Part shown: piece after piece, positions 22,962 to 31,792 of the stretch
Layout of the letters: every line of letters begins with the position of its first letter
How positions within the stretch are numbered: the stretch's first letter is position 1
Origin: Hymenobacter sp. H14-R3
GTDB taxonomy: Bacteria; Bacteroidota; Bacteroidia; Cytophagales; Hymenobacteraceae
DNA: 64,000 nucleotides
Assembly: GCF_030063445.1 (NCBI RefSeq)
Contig: NZ_JASITD010000008.1
Location: 124,001-188,000, forward strand
Reading direction: 5' to 3'
Program-made: the position numbers and the translations under genes
The notes under the pieces: model-generated
What the model saw: the letters and a program-made list of their open reading frames with translations, nothing else
The model's database searches: none
What the model was told of the DNA's origin: nothing

Positions 22962-25673
22962 GTGCCGCGATTAACTTGGTTGAATTGTAAGCTTATTCAA
23001 CGTTCGGTCACCTATGCTATTTTTTTGCTGAGTATATCAATACCAGCTCATGCCCAAACTATCCTCACTGGCACCGCCCGCAACGCCGCCGGCCAGCCGC
23101 TGGAAGGCATCTTGCTAGAAGCCGAAACCAAGACCCAGCCGCCCGCCTCGGCCTTCGTCATCTCGGGGGCCGATGGCGGGTTTCAGCTGACCTTACCCCC
23201 CACGCCGGCCAGCGACTCGCTGCGCCTCTCGGCCCGCGCCCTGGGCTACGCCGAGCAGCTTATCCGGCTGGTGAACCGCAGCCAGCCGGTGGCCATCAAA
23301 ATGGCGGAGAGCACCACCGCGCTCAAGGAGGTGGTGGTGCAGGGTGCGCCCATCACGCGGCAGGGCGACACGCTCAGCTACAAAGTCGATGCCTTTGCCA
23401 GCAAGCAGGACCGCGTGATTTCGGACGTGCTCAAGAAGATGCCGGGCATTGAGGTGGCCAGCGACGGGCAGATTTCCTACGAGGGGCGGCCCATCAGCAA
23501 GTTTTACATCAACGGGCAGGATTTGCTGGAGAGCCGCTACAACCTGGCCAGCGACAACCTGCCCAGCGGGGCCGTGCAGAGCGTGCAGGTGCTCGAAAAC
23601 CACCAGCCCATCCGTGCGCTCGACAAGCTGGTACACCCCGACAATGCGGCGCTCAACATCAAGCTAAAGAGTAAGATAACCGCCACCGGGCAGGCGCGGC
23701 TGGGCGCGGGGCTGGTGCCGTCGCCCACTTCGGCGCTGTGGAGCGCCAACGTGTCGCCGATGCTGTTTACCAAAAAGCAGCAGCTCATCGATACCTACCA
23801 GGGCAACAACACCGGCCAGGACGTGGCCGCCGAGCTCAAGCCCCTGACAATGGCCGACTTGCAGCAGCAAAGCGAGAGCAGCAACCAGAAGCCCGACCTC
23901 ACCCACATCCAGGGCCTGGGCCAGCCGCCGGTGGCCGCCAGCCGCTACCTCTTCAACCGGGTGCACCTGCTGAGCGCCAACCACCTGGTCACCATTAGCA
24001 AGGAAAACCAGCTGCGGGTGAATGCCTCGTACCTGCACGATGTGCAAACGCAGCGCGGCAGCTCGCAGACGTTCAATTATTTACCTGATAATCAAACGGT
24101 TAAAATTACGGAAGATAAATATAACAGGTTGTATTTCAATACGTTGCAAACGGACCTGGCGTTCATCAAAAATATCAAGGACTACTACCTCAAAAATACC
24201 TTGAATCTGCAGGGCAGTTGGGATTCGCAGACCAGCGACATTTACCGGGCCGAGAGCGGGGCGCGCATTACGCAGGCGGCGCGCAACCCGTTTTTGGCGG
24301 CTACCAACCGGCTGGGGCTGGTGCGGCCGCTGGGCACGGGCAAGATTTTGCAGGCGTCGTCGCTGGTATTTTACACCAACTCGCCGCAGCGGCTGGCGGT
24401 GAGCCCCAGCGTGTTTGCCCAGGCCCTCACGGGCGGCGCGGCCACCGATACCACCCGGCAGCAGGTGCGGCTGGGGTCGTTTTTTACAAGTAACTCGCTG
24501 GGGCTCACCGCCAGCCGCGGGCACTGGGCCTACTCGGGCACGGCCGGCTTCTCAACCGAGATTCAGCGCCTGACTTCGGCCCTGGAAACCGCGCCCGAGC
24601 CCGCCACGGCGGGCCTGCCCCTGCGCAACGACCTGGCCTGGGCCCGCACCCGCGCCTACCTGCAGCCCGGCCTAGGCTACAAAAGCGACCTGTGGAACGC
24701 CACCCTCGACCTGCCGGTGAGCTACTACGACTTCCAGGCTCACGACGACGCGCTGGCCGCCGGGCAGCGCCTGCGCGTGCTGGTGGCCGAGCCCCGCCTC
24801 AGCGCCCGCCGCGACCTGGGGGCGCTGTGGTACGCCTCGGCGGGCGCGGGCCTGCGCAATGGCTTTGGCGATATTTCGCAGCTCAACTACGCCTACATTC
24901 TGCGCGATTACCGCACCTTGCAGCGCAACGACGCGCCGCTGCCGCGCAGCATCGGACAGAGCTACAACGCGGGGCTGTATTTCAAGAATCCGCTCAAGTC
25001 GCTGTTTTTCAGCACCAATTATTCGTTTTCCACTACGCTTAGCAACCGCCTGTACAGCAGCCGGGTAGATGCCAGCGGGGCCCTCACCACGGTGGCGCTC
25101 GACCAGGACAGCCGCCGCGTGAGCCACGCGGTGTTTGGCAACGTCAGCAAGTTTGTGAGCCCCTGGAAAACCAATTTCAGTCTTAACCTGTCGGCCAGCC
25201 GCAGCCGCCAGCCGCAGGTGCTCAATGGCACGCTGGCCCAAACCACCAGCCGCTCGGCCACGGCCACCTTCAAAACCAGCGTATCGGCCTTCGACTGGGG
25301 CAGCCTCGATTACAGCGCCACGCTCACCGCCCTGCGCAGCACCGTGGAAGGCGCACCCGCCCAACCGCTGGCCCTGCTGCAAGCCCACCACGCCAGCGCC
25401 AGCATCTTTCCGGTGGGCCGCCACGCCCTCACGGCCGCCGCCGACTACTACGCCAGCCGGGGGCCGGCCGACCCGGTACGCGCCGTATTTGCCGACCTCA
25501 CCTACCGCTACACGCTGCCCACGGCCCGCAAAATTGATTTAGAGCTGCGCTGGAACAATATTTTCGACACCCGGCAGTACCAGTACAGCTACGTGAGCCA
25601 GTTTGTGCTGGCTCAAAGCACCTACCAGCTGCGGCCGGCCCAGGTGCTAGCCTTGGTGCGGCTGTCGCTGTAG
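22962..25673 (+). CDS. TonB-receptor-like outer membrane protein with carboxypeptidase-like domain
   Basis: About 903 residues from a GTG at 22962 (no better start; signal peptide ends PAHAQ). Residues about 33-115 form a carboxypeptidase-regulatory-like beta domain (TGTARNAAGQPLEGILLEAETK). Then a plug-like region (VVVQGAPITRQGDTLSYKVDAF, VISDVLKKMPGIEV, FYINGQDLLESRYNL) and a C-terminal beta-barrel of about 600 residues. It would reside in the outer membrane with the upstream GLPGLI protein as partner. The first 90 bases are AT-rich like the upstream genes, then composition jumps to GC-rich, so the gene is chimeric. A second AT-rich patch lies at 24070-24200. The stop codon lies in a palindrome. 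Confidence 0.85.
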   Translation: MPRLTWLNCKLIQRSVTYAIFLLSISIPAHAQTILTGTARNAAGQPLEGILLEAETKTQPPASAFVISGADGGFQLTLPPTPASDSLRLSARALGYAEQLIRLVNRSQPVAIKMAESTTALKEVVVQGAPITRQGDTLSYKVDAFASKQDRVISDVLKKMPGIEVASDGQISYEGRPISKFYINGQDLLESRYNLASDNLPSGAVQSVQVLENHQPIRALDKLVHPDNAALNIKLKSKITATGQARLGAGLVPSPTSALWSANVSPMLFTKKQQLIDTYQGNNTGQDVAAELKPLTMADLQQQSESSNQKPDLTHIQGLGQPPVAASRYLFNRVHLLSANHLVTISKENQLRVNASYLHDVQTQRGSSQTFNYLPDNQTVKITEDKYNRLYFNTLQTDLAFIKNIKDYYLKNTLNLQGSWDSQTSDIYRAESGARITQAARNPFLAATNRLGLVRPLGTGKILQASSLVFYTNSPQRLAVSPSVFAQALTGGAATDTTRQQVRLGSFFTSNSLGLTASRGHWAYSGTAGFSTEIQRLTSALETAPEPATAGLPLRNDLAWARTRAYLQPGLGYKSDLWNATLDLPVSYYDFQAHDDALAAGQRLRVLVAEPRLSARRDLGALWYASAGAGLRNGFGDISQLNYAYILRDYRTLQRNDAPLPRSIGQSYNAGLYFKNPLKSLFFSTNYSFSTTLSNRLYSSRVDASGALTTVALDQDSRRVSHAVFGNVSKFVSPWKTNFSLNLSASRSRQPQVLNGTLAQTTSRSATATFKTSVSAFDWGSLDYSATLTALRSTVEGAPAQPLALLQAHHASASIFPVGRHALTAAADYYASRGPADPVRAVFADLTYRYTLPTARKIDLELRWNNIFDTRQYQYSYVSQFVLAQSTYQLRPAQVLALVRLSL

Positions 25674-25770
25674 GGGCGCGTCGCACGCGCCCACAGGCGT
25701 TCGGTTACGCTGTTGCGGAGTTGTCAGCATCTTGCTCCTATCTGGCCGGGCGCGTGCGACGCGCCCCTAC
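25670..25770. repeat. 23-bp palindrome at the end of the receptor-like gene
   Basis: The arms 25670-25692 and 25748-25770 are perfect 23-base reverse complements (GTAGGGGCGCGTCGCACGCG...), with a 55-base spacer. The TAG stop of the receptor-like gene (25671-25673) is inside the left arm. Can form a strong hairpin and may act as a terminator-like or stabilising element, although no T-run follows. Confidence 0.85.
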
Positions 25771-25874
25771 CGGCCCCCGTACAACGCAAAGGCGCATTGC
25801 CACGCAGCTTTCGGGCGTACTTTTACCAAGCCAGACTTGCTGGCTTTGTTCCCCCCTACCATTCATTAATTCCC

Positions 25875-26819
25875 ATGAAAGTCACCGTAGTTGGAGCTGG
25901 CAACGTGGGCGCTACCTGCGCCGATGTGCTCGCCACCCGTGAAATTGCCAATGAAGTTGTTTTAGTTGACATTAAGGAAGGCTTCGCCGAAGGTAAGGCG
26001 CTCGATATCTGGCAGAAATCGCCGATTATTGGCTACGACACCCGCACGGTGGGCGTTACCAACGACTACGCCCGCACTGCGGGCTCGGAGGTAGTGGTTA
26101 TCACCTCGGGCCTGCCCCGTAAGCCCGGCATGAGCCGCGACGACCTGATTGCCACCAACGCCGGCATCGTGAAGTCAGTGACTGAGCAGGTGGTAAAGCA
26201 CTCGCCGAACGCCATTATCATCATCGTGAGCAACCCGCTCGACGTGATGACCTACCAGGCGCACCTCACCGCCAAGCTGCCCCGCGAAAAGGTGTTCGGC
26301 ATGGCCGGCATCCTCGACACGGCCCGCTACCGCGCCTTTTTGGCCGAGGCCCTCAACGTGAGCCCCAAAGACATTCAGGCGGTGCTCATGGGTGGCCACG
26401 GCGACACCATGGTGCCCCTGCCCCGCTACACCACCGTGGGCGGCATCCCGGTGACCGAACTCATTGACAAAGCGAAGCTTGACGCTATCATCGAGCGCAC
26501 TAAGTCGGGTGGCGGCGAGCTGGTGAAGCTCATGGGCACCTCAGCCTGGTACGCGCCCGGCGCGGCCGCGGCCCAAATGGTGGAAGCCATCGTGCGCGAC
26601 CAGCGCCGCGTGTTTCCGGTGTGCCTGGAGCTGCAAGGCGAGTACGGCATCAACGGCGTGTACCTTGGTGCCCCGGTTATCCTGGGCAAAAACGGCGTGG
26701 AGCGCGTGATTGAATTGCAGCTCAACGACGAAGAAAAGGCGATGCTCGAAACCTCGCGCGGCCACGTGAAAGAGGTAATGGATGCCTTGGATAAGATGAG
26801 CGCCGCCCCGGCCGCGTAG
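25875..26819 (+). CDS. mdh: Malate dehydrogenase
   Basis: Oxidises malate to oxaloacetate with NAD in the citric acid cycle. 314 residues from the ATG at 25875, belonging to the lactate-dehydrogenase-like group. Motifs: GAGNVG at 7-12 for NAD, the acidic residue ending VVLVDIKEG, and the mobile loop with GLPRKPGMSRDDL. The Arg pair in that loop gives malate specificity. Also VSNPLDVMTY and the catalytic His in GGHGDTMVPL. A longer in-frame start at 25713 would overlap a palindrome and add an unlikely leader. Followed by a perfect terminator. Confidence 0.96.
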   Translation: MKVTVVGAGNVGATCADVLATREIANEVVLVDIKEGFAEGKALDIWQKSPIIGYDTRTVGVTNDYARTAGSEVVVITSGLPRKPGMSRDDLIATNAGIVKSVTEQVVKHSPNAIIIIVSNPLDVMTYQAHLTAKLPREKVFGMAGILDTARYRAFLAEALNVSPKDIQAVLMGGHGDTMVPLPRYTTVGGIPVTELIDKAKLDAIIERTKSGGGELVKLMGTSAWYAPGAAAAQMVEAIVRDQRRVFPVCLELQGEYGINGVYLGAPVILGKNGVERVIELQLNDEEKAMLETSRGHVKEVMDALDKMSAAPAA

Positions 26820-26841
26820 TCATTTCAGCCCTTGCGTTTAT

Positions 26842-26883
26842 AAAAAAGCGGCCCGCTGGCAATTGCCAGCGGGCCGCTTTTTT
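26842..26883 (+). terminator. Perfect palindromic terminator after mdh
   Basis: Fully symmetrical 42-base palindrome, 21 bases per half (AAAAAAGCGGCCCGCTGGCA... ), ending in six T. Lies 22 bases after the mdh stop. Symmetry means it can also stop transcription from the other side. Confidence 0.92.
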
Positions 26884-26930
26884 AGTGGTTGTTGATGATA
26901 GTCAGTACCTTGCGGGCCTAACACCTCTTC

Positions 26931-27563
26931 ATGCACCTCAATTTAATTGACACCAACCAGGACGTAGTCACGGCCTGGGAGCAAGTATTTGCCGATGTGC
27001 CGCAGGTTACCATCCGGTGCGGCTCTATTTTCGATTACCCGGCCGATGCGCTAGTCAGCCCCGCCAACAGCTTCGGCTACATGAATGGCGGCCTGGATTT
27101 CGCCATTTCCAAGCACCTGGGCTGGCATTTGGAGAAGGACTTGCAACGCCTCATCCGCGAAAAGCACTACGGGGAATTATTGGTTGGGCAGGCCGAAGTA
27201 TTGCCCACCGGTAGCCCGGCCTTCCCCTACTTGATTGCCGCGCCTACTATGCGCACGCCCATGACCATCACGCGCGGCCCTAATGTGTATCAGGCCATGA
27301 AAGCCATTCTGGTGCTTTTGCGCTACGGTAAGCTAGCTACTGGTGAACTAGTTAGCAGCAAAATTCAAACCGTCGCCATTCCGGGTTTGGGTACGGGTAT
27401 TGGCCAAGTACGGCCGCTCGTGTGCGCCCGCCAAATGCGCCTAGCCTGGGAAGACGTGGTGCACGAAAAGTTTGCGACCGAAACCGGCTGGGAGCAGATG
27501 TGCGCTAACTACGCGTACTTCTACACGCACAATGAGTCGGATATTAAATATGACATTCCGTAA
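26931..27563 (+). CDS. Macro domain protein
   Basis: 210 residues with one macro domain, which binds ADP-ribose or its derivatives. Core features: ALVSPANSFGYMNGGLDFAIS (ligand-binding loop 1, residues about 40-60), VGQAEVLPTG, YLIAAPTMRTP and the second loop VAIPGLGTGIGQV near 145. The C-terminal extension to YDIP is helical. Related single-domain proteins occur in bacteria and phages; the exact substrate (ADP-ribosyl groups, ADP-ribose phosphate) cannot be decided. No toxin-like ADP-ribosyltransferase gene is next to it. Stands between the mdh terminator and the GT9 gene. Confidence 0.82.
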   Translation: MHLNLIDTNQDVVTAWEQVFADVPQVTIRCGSIFDYPADALVSPANSFGYMNGGLDFAISKHLGWHLEKDLQRLIREKHYGELLVGQAEVLPTGSPAFPYLIAAPTMRTPMTITRGPNVYQAMKAILVLLRYGKLATGELVSSKIQTVAIPGLGTGIGQVRPLVCARQMRLAWEDVVHEKFATETGWEQMCANYAYFYTHNESDIKYDIP

Positions 27564-27607
27564 ACGCATAACTGCCTAGGAAACCGCGCTGGTTTTCGGC
27601 CCAAGCC

Positions 27608-27615
27608 TACCTTTG
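27608..27615 (+). promoter_or_regulatory. Promoter -7 element before the GT9 gene
   Basis: TACCTTTG, perfect TAnnTTTG match, ending 10 bases before the ATG at 27626. This predicts a transcript starting only a few bases before the start codon. Confidence 0.5.
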
Positions 27616-27625
27616 GGGCCTGCTT

Positions 27626-28696
27626 ATGTCTGCACCTCCGCTCCCCACGCTGCTCATCCAAACCGCTTTTATCGGCGACGTTATCCTGGCCACGGCGCTG
27701 GTCGAATACTTGGCGCTGCACGAGCCCGCTGCGCCGCTCGACGTGCTGGTGCGGCGCGGCAACGAGGGCTTGCTGGCAAATAATCCGCACATTCGGCGGG
27801 TATTAATCTGGGACAAAAAGAATAAAAAGTACCCGAATTTACTGAAATTATTATCGCAAATTCGGCAGGCGAAATACGGCCGGGTGGTTACGTTGCAGCG
27901 CTTTGCCAGCACGGGGTTCCTCACGGCGTTTTCGGGTGCGGCCGAGCGGGTAGGCTTTGCGGAAAACCCTTTTAGCCGCTTTTTTACGCGGCGCGTGCCG
28001 CACGTTATCGGCGACGGCACGCACGAGGTGGAACGCAACCTTCGGTTGCTTAATTCGGGGTTTGGAAAGAGGGAGAAGGAATTAATTCCGGCTAATTCCC
28101 TGCCAAATAATTCCTCATTCCAACTTCCAACTTCCAACTTAAAAATATACCCTACCCTGGCCGATGAAGTCGCCGCCGCGCCCTACGCGGCCGTGGGCGA
28201 GTACCTCTGCCTCGCGCCTACTTCGGTCTGGTTCACCAAGCAGTATCCAGAAGAAAAATGGCTGGAATTACTGGCCGCGCTGCCGCCCGAGTTGCCGGTG
28301 TACTTGCTGGGCGGCCCGCCCGACACGGCCGCCTGCGAGAGGCTGGCGCGGGCGGCGGGCCGGCCGGGCCTGGTTAATTTATCGGGTAAATTATCGTTGC
28401 TGGCCTCGGCGGCGCTCATGCGCGGGGCCGTTTTAAATTATGTCAACGACTCGGCTCCGCTGCACCTGTGCTCGGCGGTGGATGCGCCGGTGTGCGCCAT
28501 TTTTTGCTCCACGGTGCCCCGGTTTGGGTTTGGGCCGCTGAGCACGTTTTCGCGAGTGGTGGAGCATCCGGGGCCGCTAGCGTGCCGGCCGTGCGGGCTG
28601 CATGGGCACGCCCGGTGCCCACTGGGGCATTTTCGCTGCGCGCTGGAAATTGAGGCACCGCAGCTGCTAGCGGCGCTGGCCGAGGCGCGGGCGTGA
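27626..28696 (+). CDS. Glycosyltransferase family 9 (heptosyltransferase-like)
   Basis: 356 residues, GT-B fold of the heptosyltransferase family that adds heptose or related sugars to lipopolysaccharide core. N-terminal motif LLIQTAFIGDVILATALVEYL (the usual xxGDxxLxTP), Asp13-equivalent base in FIGD. C-terminal nucleotide-sugar domain: CLAPTSVWFTKQYPEEKWLELL, YLLGGPPDTAACE, LSGKLSLLASAALMRGA and VNDSAPLHLCSAVD. The end has a Cys cluster (CRPCGLHGHARCPLGHFRCALE), common in this subgroup. The segment 28050-28145 (about residues 142-174) is AT-rich with TTCCAACTTCCAACTT repeats and looks like an in-frame insertion into the interdomain linker. Confidence 0.88.
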   Translation: MSAPPLPTLLIQTAFIGDVILATALVEYLALHEPAAPLDVLVRRGNEGLLANNPHIRRVLIWDKKNKKYPNLLKLLSQIRQAKYGRVVTLQRFASTGFLTAFSGAAERVGFAENPFSRFFTRRVPHVIGDGTHEVERNLRLLNSGFGKREKELIPANSLPNNSSFQLPTSNLKIYPTLADEVAAAPYAAVGEYLCLAPTSVWFTKQYPEEKWLELLAALPPELPVYLLGGPPDTAACERLARAAGRPGLVNLSGKLSLLASAALMRGAVLNYVNDSAPLHLCSAVDAPVCAIFCSTVPRFGFGPLSTFSRVVEHPGPLACRPCGLHGHARCPLGHFRCALEIEAPQLLAALAEARA

Positions 28697-28708
28697 CGCA
28701 AAGCGAGG

Positions 28709-28811
28709 TAGCGTAAGCTTCAGCTTGCGAGCGAGCGTAGCGAGCAGACGGGACCGCACGGCGCGAACGACTATGCTCGCTGCGCTCGCTCGCAAGCTGA
28801 AGCTTACGCTA
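28709..28811. repeat. 38-bp palindrome between convergent GT9 and NRAMP-like genes
   Basis: The arms 28709-28746 and 28774-28811 match as reverse complements at 37 of 38 positions (outer part GCGTAAGCTTCAGCTTGCGA). The stop codon of the minus-strand transporter (28804-28806) is inside the right arm. The core AAGCTT-AGCTTG is shared with the palindrome between coaC and coaB; the AGCGAGC part is shared with the palindrome at 59894. Confidence 0.88.
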
Positions 28812-29994
28812 TATTGAGCTGCTCCCACACTACGCGCAGGCTGAGGCTGCCCATGATGGCCACTACGACCCAGCCGGCCACCAGCATCCAGCGGGGGTGG
28901 TGGTAGGTGCCCATGAGGCGGCGGCTGGTGGCGGCCACGAGGATAATACCGAGGGCGATGGGCAGTATCAGGCCGTTGAGCGCGCCGGCAAACAGGAGCA
29001 GCTGCGTGGGCTTGCCCACGAGCACGAAGATGCTGGTTGACAACACGATGAATATCGAAATGCAGGCCCGCTCGTGGCGCTCAAACACCGGGTGAAACGT
29101 TTTGAAAAACGATACTGACGTGTAGGCTGCGCCCACCACCGAGGAGATGGCGGCGCTCCACAAAATGATGCCGAACACGCGGAAACCCACCTCGCCCGCC
29201 GCCGCGCGGAATACGCCCGCCGCCGGGTTATCGGCCTCCAGCGCAGCGCCTTGGCTCAGCACGCCCACAATGGCCAGGAACAGTACGAACCGCATGAAGG
29301 TGGAAATAACGATGCCGCTCACGGCGCTGCGCGTGACTACCGCTTGGTTGTCAAGCCCTTTGATGCCGGCATCGAGCAGGCGGTGCGCGCCCGAAAACGT
29401 GATGTAGCCGCCCACCGTGCCGCCCACGATGGTGACAATGGCCGCCGCGCTCACCTTGGCGGGCAGCAGCGTGTGGTGCAGCGCTTGCAGCAGCGGCGGG
29501 TGCGCGCTGAAGGCAATACCCAGCGTGAGCAAAATCTTGACCGTGCCCAGAATCTTGGTGAAGCCGTCGAGCATCTTACCCACTTCGCGCACCCAAAACA
29601 GCACTAGTGCCACCCCGCAGCTGATGATGGCACCCTGCTCGTAAGAAAGGCCAGTGAGCACGTTCAGCCCCAGCCCGCAGCCGGCAATATTGCCGATATT
29701 AAACGCAAAGCCCCCCAGAATGACCATCGCCGCCAGGAAGTAGCCCAGCCCCGGCAGCAGCTTATTGGCCAGGTCCTGGGCCCGCAACTCGCTCACCGTG
29801 AGGATGCGCCAGGTATTGAGCTGCGCGCCCACATCGAGCACCACTGACACGAGGATGACAAACCCGAAGCTGGTGAGCAGCTGCTGGGTAAACACGGTGG
29901 TCTGAGTCAAAAACCCCGGGCCGATGGACGAGTTGGCCATCAAGAAGGCGGCGCCCAGGCTGGCCCCGCCGAAGGCGCGAAACTTCGGCTTCAT
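28804..29994 (-). CDS. NRAMP-like divalent metal/proton transporter (YcsG type)
   Basis: 396 residues from the ATG at 29994, which overlaps the pxpA stop by four bases. About 11 hydrophobic segments. The first carries [23 protein letters not shown], similar to the NRAMP TM1 region (the DPG motif is replaced by S-x-GPGF). TM6 region has [21 protein letters not shown]. This divergence from true metal-binding residues and its operon with 5-oxoprolinase genes match the Bacillus YcsG arrangement, where transport of 5-oxoproline or a related compound is suspected rather than metals. Substrate remains inference. Last gene of the pxp operon. Confidence 0.8.
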   Translation of the reverse strand: MKPKFRAFGGASLGAAFLMANSSIGPGFLTQTTVFTQQLLTSFGFVILVSVVLDVGAQLNTWRILTVSELRAQDLANKLLPGLGYFLAAMVILGGFAFNIGNIAGCGLGLNVLTGLSYEQGAIISCGVALVLFWVREVGKMLDGFTKILGTVKILLTLGIAFSAHPPLLQALHHTLLPAKVSAAAIVTIVGGTVGGYITFSGAHRLLDAGIKGLDNQAVVTRSAVSGIVISTFMRFVLFLAIVGVLSQGAALEADNPAAGVFRAAAGEVGFRVFGIILWSAAISSVVGAAYTSVSFFKTFHPVFERHERACISIFIVLSTSIFVLVGKPTQLLLFAGALNGLILPIALGIILVAATSRRLMGTYHHPRWMLVAGWVVVAIMGSLSLRVVWEQLNIA

Positions 29995-30791
29995 CGGCCG
30001 CTGGGCGAAGGGGTGGCCGGCGCGGGGCCGGGAATCTGCACCACCACGCCGGCCCCGGCCAGGGCCGTGCGCAGCTGCCGGGCAAATTCCAGGGCGTGCG
30101 CGCCGTCGCCGTGCAGGCACACCGTATCGGCCCGAATGGCTACTTCCGTGCCCTGCTGCGTGCGGACCCAGCCGCCCTGCACCATGCGTAGTACCTGGGC
30201 AATGGCAACTTCTGAACTGGTGATGAGGGCGTCGGGCTGGCGGCGCGGCGTGAGCGTGCCGTTGGGCTGGTAGGTGCGGTCGGCGAAGACTTCGTGGGCG
30301 GTGCGGAGGCCGATTTTTTCGCCGGCCTTGGTCAGCTCCGAGCCGGCCAGGCCGTAGAGCATCAGCTCGGGCTGCACTTTATAGAGGGCTTCGGCGATGG
30401 CCTCGGCCAGGGCGGCGTTGGTGGCGGCCATGTTGTAGAGCGCGCCGTGGGGCTTGAGGTGGTGCAGCTGGCCGCCCTCGGCGCGCACCACGGCGGCCAG
30501 CGCCCCGAGCTGGTACACGGTCATATCAAACGCTTCCTCGGCCGAAATATCCATATTGCGGCGGCCGAAACCCACTAAATCGGGCAGGCCGGGGTGCGCC
30601 CCGATGGCCACGCCGGCCGCCAGCGCTCGGCGCACGGTTTGGCGCATCACGCTGGGGTCGCCGGCGTGGAAGCCGCAGGCCACGTTGGCCGACGTGAGCA
30701 GGGGCATGAGCTCGGCGTCCTGGCCCAGGGTCCAGGCACCGAAGCTTTCGCCCATGTCGCAGTTTAAATCAACGGTAGTACTCGCGTTCAT
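29991..30791 (-). CDS. pxpA: 5-oxoprolinase subunit A (LamB/YcsF family)
   Basis: Part of the ATP-dependent PxpABC enzyme that opens 5-oxoproline (pyroglutamate) to glutamate. 266 residues. The signature is at the start: [19 protein letters not shown], then [39 protein letters not shown] and [17 protein letters not shown]. The C-terminus reaches [18 protein letters not shown]. It overlaps pxpC by four bases (30788-30791) and the transporter by four bases (29991-29994), showing tight translational coupling. Confidence 0.95.
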   Translation of the reverse strand: MNASTTVDLNCDMGESFGAWTLGQDAELMPLLTSANVACGFHAGDPSVMRQTVRRALAAGVAIGAHPGLPDLVGFGRRNMDISAEEAFDMTVYQLGALAAVVRAEGGQLHHLKPHGALYNMAATNAALAEAIAEALYKVQPELMLYGLAGSELTKAGEKIGLRTAHEVFADRTYQPNGTLTPRRQPDALITSSEVAIAQVLRMVQGGWVRTQQGTEVAIRADTVCLHGDGAHALEFARQLRTALAGAGVVVQIPGPAPATPSPSGR

Positions 30792-31792
30792 AAGAGAGAT
30801 TTCAGGTAAACAGCCCGCGCCAGGGCCCGCAGGCGCTGCTCCTGCGCAAGGTACAGCGCCTGCGCTTCGGCCAACGCTACCGGCTGGAAGCGCAGCAGCG
30901 TGCCTGGCAGTGCCTGGGCCAGCCGGCCGAGGTCGGCGGTGATGACCTGGGCCAGCCGGGGGTAGCCGCCGGTGGTCTGGCGGTCGGCCAGTAGCACAAT
31001 GGGCTGGCCGCCGGCCGGCACCTGAACCGTGCCAAACGTGACGGCGCTCGATAGCAATTCGGTGGCCGTGGTGCGCGCCAGCAGCGGCCCGCTGAGCCGG
31101 CAGCCCATGCGGTCGACCTCGGTAGTTACGGTGAAATTTTCAGTCCAGAAAGCCCGCTGGCTGGCCGGCGCAAACTGCTCGTACTCAGGCCCTGGCAATG
31201 CACGCGCTACCAGCGGCTTGCCGGGGCAAGCTGTTCCTATAGCGGCTACATACCACTTGGCAGCGGCCCAATCTTCTGATTCATTGAGTTTTATGGCATC
31301 AAATAAGCGCCGCGCGGCAACCGGCCACTCCCCCACCGGCAGCACGTCGCCAGCCTGCAAGGCCCGGCCGGCCAGCCAGCCCAGCGCGGCGCGCAGGTAG
31401 GTGGCGCGGCTGCCCAGCACCAGCGGCACGGCCACGCCGCCCGCCACAGCCAGCCAGGCCCGACCGCTTGTTTTGGATGCGCCAAAGGCCAGTACCGCAC
31501 CGGCGCGCACCGCCACCGGCCGCCCCAACGGCACCGGCTCGCCGCCGATGGTAGCCGCCAGGTCGGCCCCGGTGAGCGCCAGCAGCGCATCGGTTTCGAA
31601 GCGCAGCGTGGGGCCGCGCAGGGTGCATTCGAGGCCGGCGGCGGTTTCGGGGTTGCCCACCAGCAGGTTGGCGGTGCGCAGGGCCGTGGCATCAAGCGCG
31701 CCGCTCACCACGAGGCCGGTTTTTTGGTAGCCGGGGCGGCCCAGGTCCTGCACGGTGGTGAGCAGGCCGGGCTTTAGCACGCTAATGCTCAT
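30788..31792 (-). CDS. pxpC: 5-oxoprolinase subunit C (KipA, biotin-dependent carboxyltransferase-like)
   Basis: 334 residues. Motifs of the AHS2/KipA domain: [30 protein letters not shown], then [52 protein letters not shown]-like [11 protein letters not shown] and [20 protein letters not shown]. Works together with PxpB as the ATP-using part of 5-oxoprolinase. Coding region overlaps pxpB by 11 bases and pxpA by 4, so the subunits are made in a coupled fashion. Confidence 0.95.
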   Translation of the reverse strand: MSISVLKPGLLTTVQDLGRPGYQKTGLVVSGALDATALRTANLLVGNPETAAGLECTLRGPTLRFETDALLALTGADLAATIGGEPVPLGRPVAVRAGAVLAFGASKTSGRAWLAVAGGVAVPLVLGSRATYLRAALGWLAGRALQAGDVLPVGEWPVAARRLFDAIKLNESEDWAAAKWYVAAIGTACPGKPLVARALPGPEYEQFAPASQRAFWTENFTVTTEVDRMGCRLSGPLLARTTATELLSSAVTFGTVQVPAGGQPIVLLADRQTTGGYPRLAQVITADLGRLAQALPGTLLRFQPVALAEAQALYLAQEQRLRALARAVYLKSLL

